NCBI GenBank assembly: GCA_965226695.1
Contig: OZ245405.1
Span: forward strand, 3,348,001-3,412,000
DNA from: CATOSD01 sp965226695
GTDB lineage: Bacteria; Chloroflexota; Dehalococcoidia; Lucifugimonadales; CATOSD01
Direction: 5' to 3'
DNA length: 64,000 bases
Part shown: positions 43,088-51,954 of the stretch, piece after piece
Layout: every line of letters begins with the position of its first letter
Numbering within the stretch: position 1 is the stretch's first letter
Translations under genes and position numbers: made by a program
The notes under the pieces: generated by a model
Databases searched by the model: none
Told to the model about the DNA's origin: nothing
The model's input: only the letters and a program-made list of their open reading frames with translations

Positions 43088-43639
43088 CTAGAAAGTGTTC
43101 CTGAAGCGGTACAGCGTCATCTCAGGCTCAATCGGCGCGACGGGCATGTACTCCGCCTCTTCCTCTATCTTGGCGACGATGAACCACGGGCCGTCCTCTT
43201 CGAGCGCCTGCATCAGCACCGTCTGAAGCTCCTCCTCCTCCCGCACCGTCGCAGTCTTCGCGATCCCGCAGCCGCGGGCCACGCTCTCGAGGTCTGTACC
43301 ATATGCGGTGTGGCTCGGCTGGTTGCCAGTCTGCGCCCACTGCTCGTTGTCCCAGACCACCACCACCAGGTTGCGGGGCTGCTCACGGCCTATGGTGGCT
43401 ATGGCGCCCATGTTCATTAACAGCGAGCCGTCGCCGTCGAGCGAGATGACCTTCTCCCCGGTCGACAGCGCCATGCCCAGCGCAATGGACGAGCAAAGCC
43501 CCATCGAGCCGTAAGTGTAAAAGTTGCGGTCGCGGTGCCCGGCGTGCCAAAGCTCGTCGGTGGTTGGGCCCAGGTTGGCAACTATCGGCAGGTCGCCTAC
43601 CAGGTCCAGCATCATGCGGGTTGCGGAGTATCTATGCAA
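43088..43639 (-). CDS. TPP-dependent decarboxylase, beta (pyrophosphate-binding) subunit
   Basis: A 183-residue C-terminal-type TPP domain, with NFYTYGSMGLCSSIALGMAL and the TPP/Mg motif SLDGDGSLLMNMGAIATIGRE (about residues 66-86), then WDNEQWAQTGNQ. It resembles the beta subunit of sulfopyruvate decarboxylase or phosphonopyruvate decarboxylase. The 8-nt overlap with the upstream alpha gene supports a heteromeric enzyme. The substrate cannot be fixed, but sulfolactate/sulfopyruvate metabolism or phosphonate synthesis are the usual roles. Confidence 0.82.
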   Translation of the reverse strand: MHRYSATRMMLDLVGDLPIVANLGPTTDELWHAGHRDRNFYTYGSMGLCSSIALGMALSTGEKVISLDGDGSLLMNMGAIATIGREQPRNLVVVVWDNEQWAQTGNQPSHTAYGTDLESVARGCGIAKTATVREEEELQTVLMQALEEDGPWFIVAKIEEEAEYMPVAPIEPEMTLYRFRNTF

Positions 43640-44138
43640 GCTTGCCTCCGTGGAGCATCGGGGTCATGCACAGCGCGAGCGGCTGGCGCGAGGCGTAGCA
43701 CAGCTTCAGCGCACCGGTCACCCGCTGGCCCAGCCTGTCGTCACTGTCCAGGGTGTAGTACGGAATGCCCAGGGTGTCGAGTATGGGCCGGGTGGTGCGG
43801 CCCATGGCCACCTGCGCGATGTTGAATTCGCCCACCTCGCCTCGCAGGTTGATGAACAGCGGTATGGGCAGGCGGCACGGGATGCACAGGCTCGCGATGG
43901 CGTTGACGCAGTTGCCGAAGCCGCTGGACTGCATGAACACGGCGGCGTTGCGTCCGACGGCATACGCGCCCGACGCTATGCCGATGGCCTCCTCCTCGCG
44001 GGTGGCGGAGACCACGTGAAAGTAGTCGTCCTCTTCCAGCAGCCGCGTCACCTGGTGGATGCTGATGTCCGGCACGTAGGCCACCAGCGAGACCTCCGCA
44101 TCCTTCAGAGACTGCACAATAGTCTCAGCCCAATTCAT
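43632..44138 (-). CDS. TPP-dependent decarboxylase, alpha (pyrimidine-binding) subunit
   Basis: A 168-residue PYR-domain protein: VSLVAYVPDISIHQVTRLLEE, with the catalytic Glu of the family in SATREEEAIGIASGAYAVGR (about residues 43-62), and MQSSGFGNCVNAIASLCIPC. It matches sulfopyruvate decarboxylase alpha-type proteins. It overlaps the beta gene by 8 nt. No sulfolactate or phosphonate genes are adjacent in the window to fix the pathway. Confidence 0.82.
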   Translation of the reverse strand: MNWAETIVQSLKDAEVSLVAYVPDISIHQVTRLLEEDDYFHVVSATREEEAIGIASGAYAVGRNAAVFMQSSGFGNCVNAIASLCIPCRLPIPLFINLRGEVGEFNIAQVAMGRTTRPILDTLGIPYYTLDSDDRLGQRVTGALKLCYASRQPLALCMTPMLHGGKLA

Positions 44139-44164
44139 GGAGACACCTCTTTATCCGTTCAAGC

Positions 44165-44842
44165 TTAATCGCGCGTTGACAGCGTGCCGTCCAGAAGTTC
44201 GTAGCGTTCATCATCGGGTGTGCGTTGGTAATCCGCGTAATCGAAACGGGCTTGATCTTCGGGTAAGACGATCTTCGATATCCACAGATTTCGCGGGCCG
44301 CCAACGACTATGCACAGCCCTCTCAAAGTAGGCGAAGTCAACGCCTGGCCAGGTCCGTATCGCCCGGCAAGCTCGTATTCCCTGTTGCCCAGCAACCACA
44401 CGCTCACCTCCGGGGTGTCCGCGTCTACCTGCCAGTACTCCTCAACTCCATGCCGCGCGTAGAGTCCGCGCCTGTTCGACTCGTCCGGCTTGTCTACGGA
44501 TGGCGTAAAAACCTCGACTACCAGGTCGGGCGCGCCGCGAACGACGCCCTCCCCGACAATGCTCTCCCGCTCTTTGGCGACGAATACTATGTCCGGGCGG
44601 GTAACGTTCGTTTCCGAAAGCTCCACTGTTGTCGGCGTGGCCAGCACACTGCCGAGGTCGAACTTGATTGCGAATACGTGCACAAACGTCCGCAGGGGTG
44701 CGGCAACGTGATGGCGCTCTACCGTCCGTATCCGAACGCGCGAGGGATTCCCATCCAGAAGTTCGTAGCGTTCGTCTTCCACGGTGACCAGCTCGTCCCT
44801 GACCGTTCGCCCCGCTCTGTGTTGTCGCTTTGCCACGTTCAC
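44165..44842 (-). CDS. Uma2 family protein with an extra N-terminus-like tail
   Basis: A 225-residue Uma2 (DUF820) protein. The core has TRPDIVFVAKER and RGAPDLVVEVFTPSVDKPDE, then NRRGLYARHGVEEYWQVD, the PD-(D/E)XK-like part. Its C-terminal 27 residues (YADYQRTPDDERYELLDG) repeat the typical N-terminal block of this family, seen as TYEDYLNTPEGERYELLDG at the start of the next gene. The protein may therefore be a fusion remnant in which a second Uma2 start was captured at its end. Confidence 0.75.
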   Translation of the reverse strand: MNVAKRQHRAGRTVRDELVTVEDERYELLDGNPSRVRIRTVERHHVAAPLRTFVHVFAIKFDLGSVLATPTTVELSETNVTRPDIVFVAKERESIVGEGVVRGAPDLVVEVFTPSVDKPDESNRRGLYARHGVEEYWQVDADTPEVSVWLLGNREYELAGRYGPGQALTSPTLRGLCIVVGGPRNLWISKIVLPEDQARFDYADYQRTPDDERYELLDGTLSTRD

Positions 44843-44881
44843 CCTCCGGGAAACGCAGGTTTCGCGCTACGCCGACAGACT

Positions 44882-45448
44882 TTACACCGTCCCGAAAATC
44901 TCGGCCAGGCTGAACTCGAACCCTTGCAACGTCGGAGAAGTCAGCATGTCCTCCGGTCCGTAGTTTCCCCCGCTCTCATATTCGCCGGCGCTGAGCAGCA
45001 ACACCTCGATGCTCCTGGCGTTCGGGTCCACCAGCCAGAACTCACTCACGCCGTGGCGGGCGTACAGTTCGCGCTTGTAGCCCCTGTCCCGGCTCTCGGT
45101 GGACGGCGACAGGATTTCGACTACCAAGTCGGGCGCGCCCTGCACGTTGGCCTCTGTCAAGATGTGCTCCCGCGCGGCCGAGATGAAGAGGATGTCCGGC
45201 TGAACAACTTCCTTTTCGTTGCCATTCCAAAACTCGACGTCAAACGGCGCGATGAACAATTCCCCTAAGCTATTGTCCTCGACTTGTCTATCGAGAATCT
45301 TGGCCATCTGAAAGCCGATCCTCTGGTGCGTTGCATTCGGCGACGGTACCACTACCAACTCCCCGTCCAGGAGCTCGTAGCGTTCGCCCTCCGGCGTGTT
45401 AAGGTAGTCCTCATAAGTGGCTCTCGTTCTCCGCCCTCGCGTAGCCAT
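44882..45448 (-). CDS. Uma2 family (DUF820) restriction-endonuclease-fold protein
   Basis: A 188-residue, complete Uma2 protein: YEDYLNTPEGERYELLDGEL near the start, VVQPDILFISAAREH, and QGAPDLVVEILSPSTESRDR with GYKRELYARHGVSEFWLVDP. It lies 39 bp upstream of the related gene at 44165-44842, so they are probably tandem duplicates. The function of Uma2 proteins is not established. Confidence 0.88.
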   Translation of the reverse strand: MATRGRRTRATYEDYLNTPEGERYELLDGELVVVPSPNATHQRIGFQMAKILDRQVEDNSLGELFIAPFDVEFWNGNEKEVVQPDILFISAAREHILTEANVQGAPDLVVEILSPSTESRDRGYKRELYARHGVSEFWLVDPNARSIEVLLLSAGEYESGGNYGPEDMLTSPTLQGFEFSLAEIFGTV

Positions 45449-45478
45449 ATCCGCCCCCTCGCCAGTGTGTCCCTGGCG

Positions 45479-46255
45479 TCAAATCCCCATCACGTTGTAG
45501 CCGGTATCCACGTGGACGACCTCGCCCGTGACGCCGCTCGACAGGTCGCTGCACAGGTAGAGCGCGGTCTTGGCGACCTCGTCCATGGTGATGTTGCGGC
45601 GCATGGGCGAGCGCTCGGCGTGTACGCGCTTCATGTCCCGGTAGTGCCGGATCACCCTGGACGACAGCGTGTCCAGCGGGCCGGCGGAGATCGCGTTGAC
45701 CCTGATGTCGTCGGCGCCGAGGTCCGCAGCCAGTAGCCTGACCTCGTTCTCCAGCGCGGCCTTGGCGGTGCCCATCACGTTGTAGCCGGGGAAGGCGCGC
45801 TCCGCGGCCTGGAAGGTGAGCGTCACTATGCTGCCACCGCCGGTCATCAGCGGGGTGCCGTAGCGGGCTATGGCCAGCAGGGAGTAGGCGCTGATGTCGA
45901 GCGCTATGCGGAAACCCTCGCGTCCGGTGTCGACGAAACGGCCGCCCAGGTCCTCGCGGTTGGCGTAGGCGATGCTGTGGACGATGACGTCCAGCCCGCC
46001 GAGCACGTCGCCCGCGCGGCCGAAAGCCGCCTCCACGTTGGCGTCGTCGCTCACGTCGCACTCGATCAGCGGCGCGTTGTCCTGCCAGGGGTCGACGAGG
46101 CGCTCGATTCCGGCCCGGACACGCTCGTTCTGGTAGGCGAGGGCGACAGTAGCCCCGGCCTGGTGCAGAATGGACGCGATGGCCCACGCTATGCTGCGCT
46201 GGTTGGCCACGCCGAACACGATGGCCCTCTTGCCCGACAGGTCTATGGGGTACAT
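45479..46255 (-). CDS. fabI: Enoyl-[acyl-carrier-protein] reductase (NADH) FabI
   Basis: Last reductive step of the fatty-acid elongation cycle. The 258-residue short-chain dehydrogenase has GKRAIVFGVANQRSIAWAIA (NADH-binding, about residues 8-27), the family's SIAYA (about 92-96), the Tyr-x6-Lys catalytic pair in PGYNVMGTAKAALE, and NAISAGPLDTLSS. ATG 46255 with GGAGGAG upstream is well placed; the open frame extends 22 codons further without support. Confidence 0.93.
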   Translation of the reverse strand: MYPIDLSGKRAIVFGVANQRSIAWAIASILHQAGATVALAYQNERVRAGIERLVDPWQDNAPLIECDVSDDANVEAAFGRAGDVLGGLDVIVHSIAYANREDLGGRFVDTGREGFRIALDISAYSLLAIARYGTPLMTGGGSIVTLTFQAAERAFPGYNVMGTAKAALENEVRLLAADLGADDIRVNAISAGPLDTLSSRVIRHYRDMKRVHAERSPMRRNITMDEVAKTALYLCSDLSSGVTGEVVHVDTGYNVMGI

Positions 46256-46389
46256 GCGCTCCTCCGATATGGTGTCCGGACGAATTCTAGGCGACGCCCC
46301 CTGCGCCCCTGCAAGAGGCATTCAACATAAGCCGGGAGATGTGGGCGCGGTTTACCAGCCGTTCCCGGCGTGGCATTTGCCCAGGCCTC

Positions 46390-47226
46390 CTACGCCGGCA
46401 GCCACCTGCGGCGTCCATCCCTGCGCGCGAGCCGACCGAAGCCGGGCGCAGGATAGTGCCCCGCAATCAGCAGGCCGCCGTCGCTCTCCACGCGGTCCAT
46501 GAGGGCGTGGCGCGACTGCGTGGAGAGCTTTGGGTCGCGATCGGCGCGGGGGCACCAGTCCGTCTCGTGCGCCTGCAGCGGCAAGTGCGTCGCGTCGCCC
46601 GCTATGACGGCCGTCTCCCCCGCGGACGATATCCGCAGCGAGGTGTGCCCCGGGGTGTGGCCCGGCGTGGGCAGGGTGACCACCTCGGACGTGAGCGCGA
46701 CCTCGCCCTCGAACAGCTCCAGCACCCCCAGTTCCTCCAGCGGCAGCACCTGGGTTTGCAGGTAGGGCGCGCCGTTCATCCGCGCCATGCGGGCGAATGC
46801 GCGCCAGTCCGCCGCCGCCACGTGGTAGCGGGCGTTCGGAAACACCGGCGCGGGGCCGTCTTCCGAGGCCGCCACGTTCCATCCAACGTGATCGACGTGC
46901 AGGTGCGTCATCAGCACGACGTCGACGTCCGCGGCGGACACTCCCAAATCGGCCAGCGCCTGGGGCAGCAGACCGGAGTGGGCGTCGTCGAAGCCGGAAG
47001 CGTCTTCGCCGATTCCTGTGTCCACGAGTATCACGCGGCCCTCGGACCGCACCAGGAACGAGCCGACGTTGAGCTCCAGCTTGCCCTCAGCGGTAAGCTC
47101 GCCGCGGTACTCCTCCCATCGCTCTGCCGGCACCGAGGGGAAGAAACCGCCCGGCGCGAACCTGATGTAGCCGTCGGAGAGCGCCGTAATCTCGACGTTG
47201 CCGACGCTTATGGTGTGTGTGGTCAT
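46390..47226 (-). CDS. MBL-fold metallo-hydrolase
   Basis: A 278-residue metallo-beta-lactamase-fold hydrolase. Zinc ligands are seen in VVLMTHLHVDHVGWN (about residues 103-117), the His in TLPTPGHTPGHTSLRI (about 184-199), an Asp in IAGDATHLP, and a final His in LIAGHYPAPG. It resembles quorum-quenching/lactonase-type enzymes, but the substrate is unknown. It lies upstream of the minus-strand fabI, with no evident joint operon. Confidence 0.88.
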   Translation of the reverse strand: MTTHTISVGNVEITALSDGYIRFAPGGFFPSVPAERWEEYRGELTAEGKLELNVGSFLVRSEGRVILVDTGIGEDASGFDDAHSGLLPQALADLGVSAADVDVVLMTHLHVDHVGWNVAASEDGPAPVFPNARYHVAAADWRAFARMARMNGAPYLQTQVLPLEELGVLELFEGEVALTSEVVTLPTPGHTPGHTSLRISSAGETAVIAGDATHLPLQAHETDWCPRADRDPKLSTQSRHALMDRVESDGGLLIAGHYPAPGFGRLARRDGRRRWLPA

Positions 47227-47245
47227 CGATCACCTCTCCCGGGGG

Positions 47246-48172
47246 TCACCCGTGGTAGCGGGGCGCCACCTCCCGGCCCAGCAGCTCAAGCTGCTCCATC
47301 ATCTTCTCGGGCGGGCAGGCGGGCCGCGCGACGAACTTGGTCGCGCCGCCCTCGATGTAGCGATCGATGAGGTCGGCGACGTCGTCTGCGGTGCCAAAGG
47401 CGGAAAACGCCTCGTAATCAACGTCCGTGCGCCGGCGGAGCATGTACGGCTCGGCCTGCCTGCGCGCTTCCTCGTGGCTGTCGGCAATGCTGAAGCTGAA
47501 CAGCGCGCCGTAGTGGTCGTCCTCGATGTCGTTACCGTACTCCACGGCCCAGGACTTGATCTTGCTCACGCCGTCGCACACCTCGTCGGGCGTGGCCTGC
47601 GACACCAGCCAGCCGTCCCCGACCCGCGCGGTGCGACGCAGCGCGGCCTCCGTGCGTCCGCCGATCCACACCGGCGGCAGATCCGCCTGCACGGGCTTTG
47701 GGTGAACGGTCACGTCGTTCAGCGTGTAGTAGCGCCCGTGGAATGTGACGCTGTCCTGCGACCACAGCAGTCGCATTATCTGAATGGCCTCTTCGGTGCG
47801 GCCCACGCGCTGGGAGCGGCGCGAGCCGCACGCCTCGTACTCGCGCTCCTCCTCGGTCCCCAGGCCCACCGCGGGCAGCGAGCGGCCTCCGGACAGAAAG
47901 TCCAGCGTGGCCACCTCCTTGGCGAGCACCGTCGGGTTGCGCAGTGGAAGAGCCAGCACGCTGGTGCCGAACTTGAGCTTCTGGGTGCGCGCGGCGATGA
48001 ACGACAGCGCTATCATAGGCTCCACGTTCATGGCCTCGGAAACTATCCTGTCGCTGAGCCAGAGCGAGTCGATGCCCAGGTCCTCACAGGCATCCACGTA
48101 CTCCCACAGCAGCCCCGGGTCCTTGTGAGGGAACGGCCATCCGCCAAACCCTACGCCAATCCGTACCGACAT
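47246..48172 (-). CDS. LLM-class (F420- or flavin-dependent) oxidoreductase
   Basis: A 308-residue luciferase-like monooxygenase-family protein. SVRIGVGFGGWPFPHKDPGL begins the TIM barrel; GIDSLWLSDRIV, KLKFGTSVLALPLRNPTVLAKEVATLD and PPVWIGGRTEAALRRTARVGDGWL are family blocks. ATG 48172 with AAGGGG upstream is preferred to the GTG-type extension. Such genes are common in F420-using Chloroflexota and Actinobacteria. The substrate is unknown. Confidence 0.88.
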   Translation of the reverse strand: MSVRIGVGFGGWPFPHKDPGLLWEYVDACEDLGIDSLWLSDRIVSEAMNVEPMIALSFIAARTQKLKFGTSVLALPLRNPTVLAKEVATLDFLSGGRSLPAVGLGTEEEREYEACGSRRSQRVGRTEEAIQIMRLLWSQDSVTFHGRYYTLNDVTVHPKPVQADLPPVWIGGRTEAALRRTARVGDGWLVSQATPDEVCDGVSKIKSWAVEYGNDIEDDHYGALFSFSIADSHEEARRQAEPYMLRRRTDVDYEAFSAFGTADDVADLIDRYIEGGATKFVARPACPPEKMMEQLELLGREVAPRYHG

Positions 48173-48233
48173 GGTGATTCCCCTTTCTGATGGGTCTTTG
48201 TGATTCACGGGGGTGGACTGTGGCCTATTCCGA

Positions 48234-48638
48234 TTATGGGCGTAGGCCGCTGCTCCGCAAGGCCAAATCTACGCGTTCCTTCCGGTGTATCCCACCTCCA
48301 TGCACCGCGATGGCGGCGAATCGCACGGGAGCGTCGGCGGGCACAATGCGTTCGGCGAGCCTCGCCCCCGCTCGAAGCTGGCGGACAACCTCGCTCGCGT
48401 CCAGCTTGCCGCCCTTCAGTTCCAGCGCCGCCACGCGGGTGTCGTTGGCCTGTGCAACGAAGATGTAGTCGCACCTTTCCTGGTTCCGCCTGACCGGAGC
48501 GTCGTCGCTGTCCAGATCTATGAGCACGCGATTTGTTGGTGCGTCCTTCATCGACAGCGAGCAACTTCCCTTGCGGCATTGCGGCGCCTGGCAGCCGGCG
48601 GGCAGTGCCGCCTTGATAGCGTCAATGATGTCCGGCAT
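48234..48638 (-). CDS. Small PD-(D/E)XK-like protein coupled to an ATPase
   Basis: A 134-residue protein with two Cys near the N-terminus (CQAPQCRKGSC) and CDYIFVAQANDTRVAALELKGGK (about residues 57-79), a spacing like the Asp...Glu-x-Lys core of restriction-endonuclease folds. ATG 48638 overlaps the end of the upstream ATPase gene by 17 nt, so both are translated together. With the ATPase it may form a defence-type module, by context. The family is not recognised. Confidence 0.6.
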   Translation of the reverse strand: MPDIIDAIKAALPAGCQAPQCRKGSCSLSMKDAPTNRVLIDLDSDDAPVRRNQERCDYIFVAQANDTRVAALELKGGKLDASEVVRQLRAGARLAERIVPADAPVRFAAIAVHGGGIHRKERVDLALRSSGLRP

Positions 48639-50239
48639 TCGTCTTTAGCCTCTCTTCGCGCCTGATTATCTCCGCCTGGTCGTTGTAGGTGGCCATAGCC
48701 ACCCTGTCGAAGCCTGAATCGAAGTTGCCGATGTCCGGGTTGAAAGGTATCTCCCGAACTACGGACCCCTTGGGGCGCTTCTTTGGCTCAAACCGCCAGA
48801 CGCCCAGTTGGTCGCGACCAAGCGCGTAGGGCGCGCTGCCGATACCCTTCCTGCGCGACTTGGGCAGTTCTGACAGGCGCACAAGATTGGCTAGCTCTTC
48901 CAACACCCACTCGCTGTGCGTCGTTATGATGACGCGCACACCGGAGAGCGCCACCGCCGCCAGTTGCCGCGTGAACTCAACCTGCAGCGCGGGGTGGAGA
49001 TGGGACTCCGGCTCCTCGATTATTAGCGTTTCGCCGGGGCGAACAACGTATCGGAGGTACAGGACGACCGGCGCAAGCTCCGACACCATAGAGGACGTGT
49101 TCAGCAACGACAGGTCTTCCTTCCAGCCTTCGGGCCGGTAGAGAAACTCTGGATAGCCCACTGGCGATCTGGCAGTACGAATCTCGCCCTGTAGGATCTC
49201 ATCCTCAAGATGCTTGGCGATTGGCTCGCTGGGCGGCGTACTATGCTTGGGCATTGTGCTGAGCTTCGGAGTGTCCAGCTCGACAAGCTGCTGGAGGAAG
49301 TCCGCCAGCACGCCGGACAGGCGCGGTAGCGGCACGTCGCGCGCGAAACCAGCGCGCGCCGCCTGGCCGATGAGCGATCCAACAACCACTCTATGCGCGT
49401 GCATCACGCCCGTGCGGTCCGCGGGGAGATAGTGAGCCGCACTTATGCAAGGGGCTAACGATACCGTTGCCAACCGCCTGCGACAGCATTCGTAAGGCCG
49501 CTCCGGCTATCACGGCTGAAACGTTTGCACTTTTGCCTCCCATGCTTTCCATTTGAGATCTCAGCGAGCCCAGTACTTCCGCGGTTTCCGTCATCCATTC
49601 CTTGCCTGCCTGCAAGCGCAACGGGGCGCAAGCGGGTATACAGGGCACAAATTCGCGGTCCACTCTCTTGACAGTTAAGCTGTATCCGAACGCCTCAGTT
49701 AATCGGGGCACGTCCTCATCAAGACGATTCACTTCTACTCGCATACCCCTCGAAATGTGGTTGCGTACAAGGCCCCAAATGTCTTCAACACCGAAACAGC
49801 GTCCTATCTCATCCTCCAATTCCTGACAGAGATCACCAACGCCTTCAAGCCTGGGCCGCACATGCTTCGCGGCGTAGTCCGGTAGCATGAAATCAACAGA
49901 CTTCTGACTGTGACCGGTTGAGGGTTCCGAAAGTGCCTTCTCAAGCCAAGCAATTACCGGTTCGACATCGCCGAGTGCAACTTCTTTTCCTTTCAACCGT
50001 TCTTGTGCAAAACTGAACACGGTGTGATCCCGAAAGAATTGCCGGTGAAGATCGGAATGGAGCGCAGTGCCATTAAAGAACCGGTGCAGCGCGTAGATGA
50101 GTATGGCGAGGTAGGACTTGCCTGTGTTGCTGGGGCCTACGAACACGGTCATCGGACGTAGCTCGATGTCAGCCCTGGCGATGGGGCCGAGGTTCGTGAC
50201 ACTCAGTTGCAGGTGCTTGGAAAGTTCAGGCGCCGACAT
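48622..50239 (-). pseudogene. AAA/SMC-like ATPase split by a frameshift
   Basis: Two overlapping frames make one ATPase. The N-terminal frame (ATG 50239) has LSVTNLGPIARADIELRPMT and Walker A FVGPSNTGKSYLAILIYAL (about residues 32-50). Near 49430-49455 the frame shifts. The C-terminal frame carries AAHYLPADRTGVMHAHRV, the signature/Walker B region TLIIEEPESHLHPALQVEFT and the H-loop IITTHSEWVLEELANLVRL, ending at 48622. Together they make about 535 residues. No nuclease domain is fused. One indel rejoins the frames. It works probably with the small protein at 48234. Confidence 0.72.
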
Positions 50240-50346
50240 CCCACGCTCCCATCTCCATAGTAGCGGCCTCGCGGCCGCCGGTGGTGTGGGGCATTATACC
50301 ATCATGGGGCTGTTGCCCTTGCCGGCGGCCGACCTGAGCCACCACA

Positions 50347-50367
50347 CGGGCGGTTCTCGAACCGCCT
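50347..50367. repeat. Family C palindrome
   Basis: GGGCGGTTCTCGAACCGCCTC is a near-perfect palindrome just after the pentapeptide gene stop. Variants occur at 51892 and 59085. Confidence 0.65.
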
Positions 50368-50374
50368 CTGCGGG

Positions 50375-51112
50375 CTACGCCTCTACCACTATGCCGAAGC
50401 TCTCGAACAGCAGCTCGCGCGCCTGCGCCGCCGACACTATCGCGCCCCTCATGCTGGCTGTGGCAAGGGCGGCGTTGGATACGTGCGCCCCGCGCAGGTC
50501 GCAGCGGTCGAAGCGCGTCTCGGCGCTCACGTCCACGCTCGCCAGGTGGCACCCGTCGAACCGCGTCCCGCTGAGATCGCAGCCCGTCAGGTCCGCCTCG
50601 GTGAAGTTGACGCCCTCCAGCCTGCCCCCGCCAATGCGCTTGAACCGCAAAGAGGCCATACTGAAGTCGGTGCGCTGCATGGTGACGCCATCCAGGTTCG
50701 TGTCGGACAGGTCAACCGCGCGCAGCCGCGATCCGGTGAGGTCCGCGCCGAACAGGTTCGCGCCCTCGAACCGGCACGCCGAAAAGTCGCAGTCGAGCAG
50801 TTTCGAAATGTTCAGCTTCGCGCCGCGAAAGCTCGCCCCCTGGCACACGCAGTTCTCCAACACCGCCTCGTGCGCGTCGACGCCGTCGAAGCGCGCGCCC
50901 TCCAGGTCGCAGCCGGACATCCGGAGCCGTTCGCAGACCAGGTCGCGAAAGTCGGCGCGCCGCAGCGAGCAGTCCCGCAGGTCGAGCTCCGTGACGTCCA
51001 GCTCCCACAGTTCCGCATCGTCGAAGTTGCAGTGGCTGAAGACGGTGCCCTCTCGCAGCAGCGCGCAGAGTTCGTCGGCGTCCGCCACGGTCAGGCCCTG
51101 GTGAACGGCCAT
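50375..51112 (-). CDS. Pentapeptide-repeat protein
   Basis: A 245-residue protein made almost entirely of A(D/N)LxX-type pentapeptides (for example ANLFGADLTGSRLRAVDLSD and GVNFTEADLTGCDLSGTRFD), expected to fold as a right-handed quadrilateral beta-helix. Some members mimic DNA and protect gyrase. No role can be assigned here. It has no signal peptide and lies downstream of the HAD gene (11-nt gap). Confidence 0.9.
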   Translation of the reverse strand: MAVHQGLTVADADELCALLREGTVFSHCNFDDAELWELDVTELDLRDCSLRRADFRDLVCERLRMSGCDLEGARFDGVDAHEAVLENCVCQGASFRGAKLNISKLLDCDFSACRFEGANLFGADLTGSRLRAVDLSDTNLDGVTMQRTDFSMASLRFKRIGGGRLEGVNFTEADLTGCDLSGTRFDGCHLASVDVSAETRFDRCDLRGAHVSNAALATASMRGAIVSAAQARELLFESFGIVVEA

Positions 51113-51123
51113 CCCCTCGCGCC

Positions 51124-51846
51124 CTAGGCCGATGCGCCCAGAAGCCGGTCGCCCAGCTCCGAGAAGTCGTCCACCACCAGGTCCGGGAGGTAGGGCGTCT
51201 CCTCGAAAGGCAGGGCGTATCGGTTCACGAACGCGCCCCGGTAGCCGCTGGCGCGCGCGCCCATGATGTCGAACGAGTGGGCGGCGACCATCATAATCCG
51301 GTTAGGCTCGGACCCCAGAATACGCGCCGCCGCGCGGTACACTCCCGGATGAGGCTTGAAGGCCCCGGCCTCCTGCACCGAGATGATGGCGTCGAAGTCG
51401 AACCTTATGCGGTTTCGGGCCAGGTGATCGAGAAAGTCCGGCTCGCCGTTGGACAGCGCCACCAGCCGGTAGCGTCCGCTGCCGCGCAGGCGTCCGAGGC
51501 CCCGCACGGCGTCGTCGAACGGGCTCAGATCCTGGTAGCAGCGCATGAACTCCGCCACCTCGGAATCGGTGTACGGCACGTCGTTGTCGCGAAGGCAGTA
51601 GACGAAGGCGCGGCGGCACGACTCCAGGTAGCCGCAGTGCCCCACCATCAGCAGGGCGTCCTGGTACTGGTCCACCCGCTGCCGCGCGCGCCACTGCGCC
51701 CAGAGCGTGTCGGCGTCGAGGTCGGTGTCGCGGCCTTCAAGGAACACGCGGATCGGAGGCACCAGGCTGCCGGTCAGGTCCAGCACCGTGCCGAAGATGT
51801 CGAACGCCAGCGTGTCTACGGCGGTTATCGGATCTGTGGTGGTCAC
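51124..51846 (-). CDS. HAD-superfamily hydrolase (haloacid dehalogenase type II-like)
   Basis: A 240-residue HAD protein. Motif I is LAFDIFGTVLDLTG with the nucleophile Asp (about residues 13-26). Motif II is VALSNGEPDFLDHLA (Ser-Asn, about 130), and the Lys of motif III is in EAGAFKPHPGVYRAAA, with MMVAAHSFDIMGARASG for motif IV. This pattern is typical of 2-haloacid dehalogenase type II, but phosphatase function cannot be excluded. Confidence 0.87.
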   Translation of the reverse strand: MTTTDPITAVDTLAFDIFGTVLDLTGSLVPPIRVFLEGRDTDLDADTLWAQWRARQRVDQYQDALLMVGHCGYLESCRRAFVYCLRDNDVPYTDSEVAEFMRCYQDLSPFDDAVRGLGRLRGSGRYRLVALSNGEPDFLDHLARNRIRFDFDAIISVQEAGAFKPHPGVYRAAARILGSEPNRIMMVAAHSFDIMGARASGYRGAFVNRYALPFEETPYLPDLVVDDFSELGDRLLGASA

Positions 51847-51891
51847 GTGTATGTCCTATGGTTGTGTTTCTCAACGCCGCGCGATGATGGC

Positions 51892-51938
51892 ATCAGTAGG
51901 GGCGGTTCGTGAACCACCTGCCCGTGCACCCTACTGAT
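51892..51938. repeat. Long hairpin with family C core
   Basis: ATCAGTAGGG and CCCTACTGAT form the outer stem, with GGCGGTTCGTGAACCACC inside. It lies between the amidohydrolase stop and the HAD gene, so it may serve as a terminator or a repeat element. Confidence 0.65.
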
Positions 51939-51954
51939 TACTGACCACTGACCA

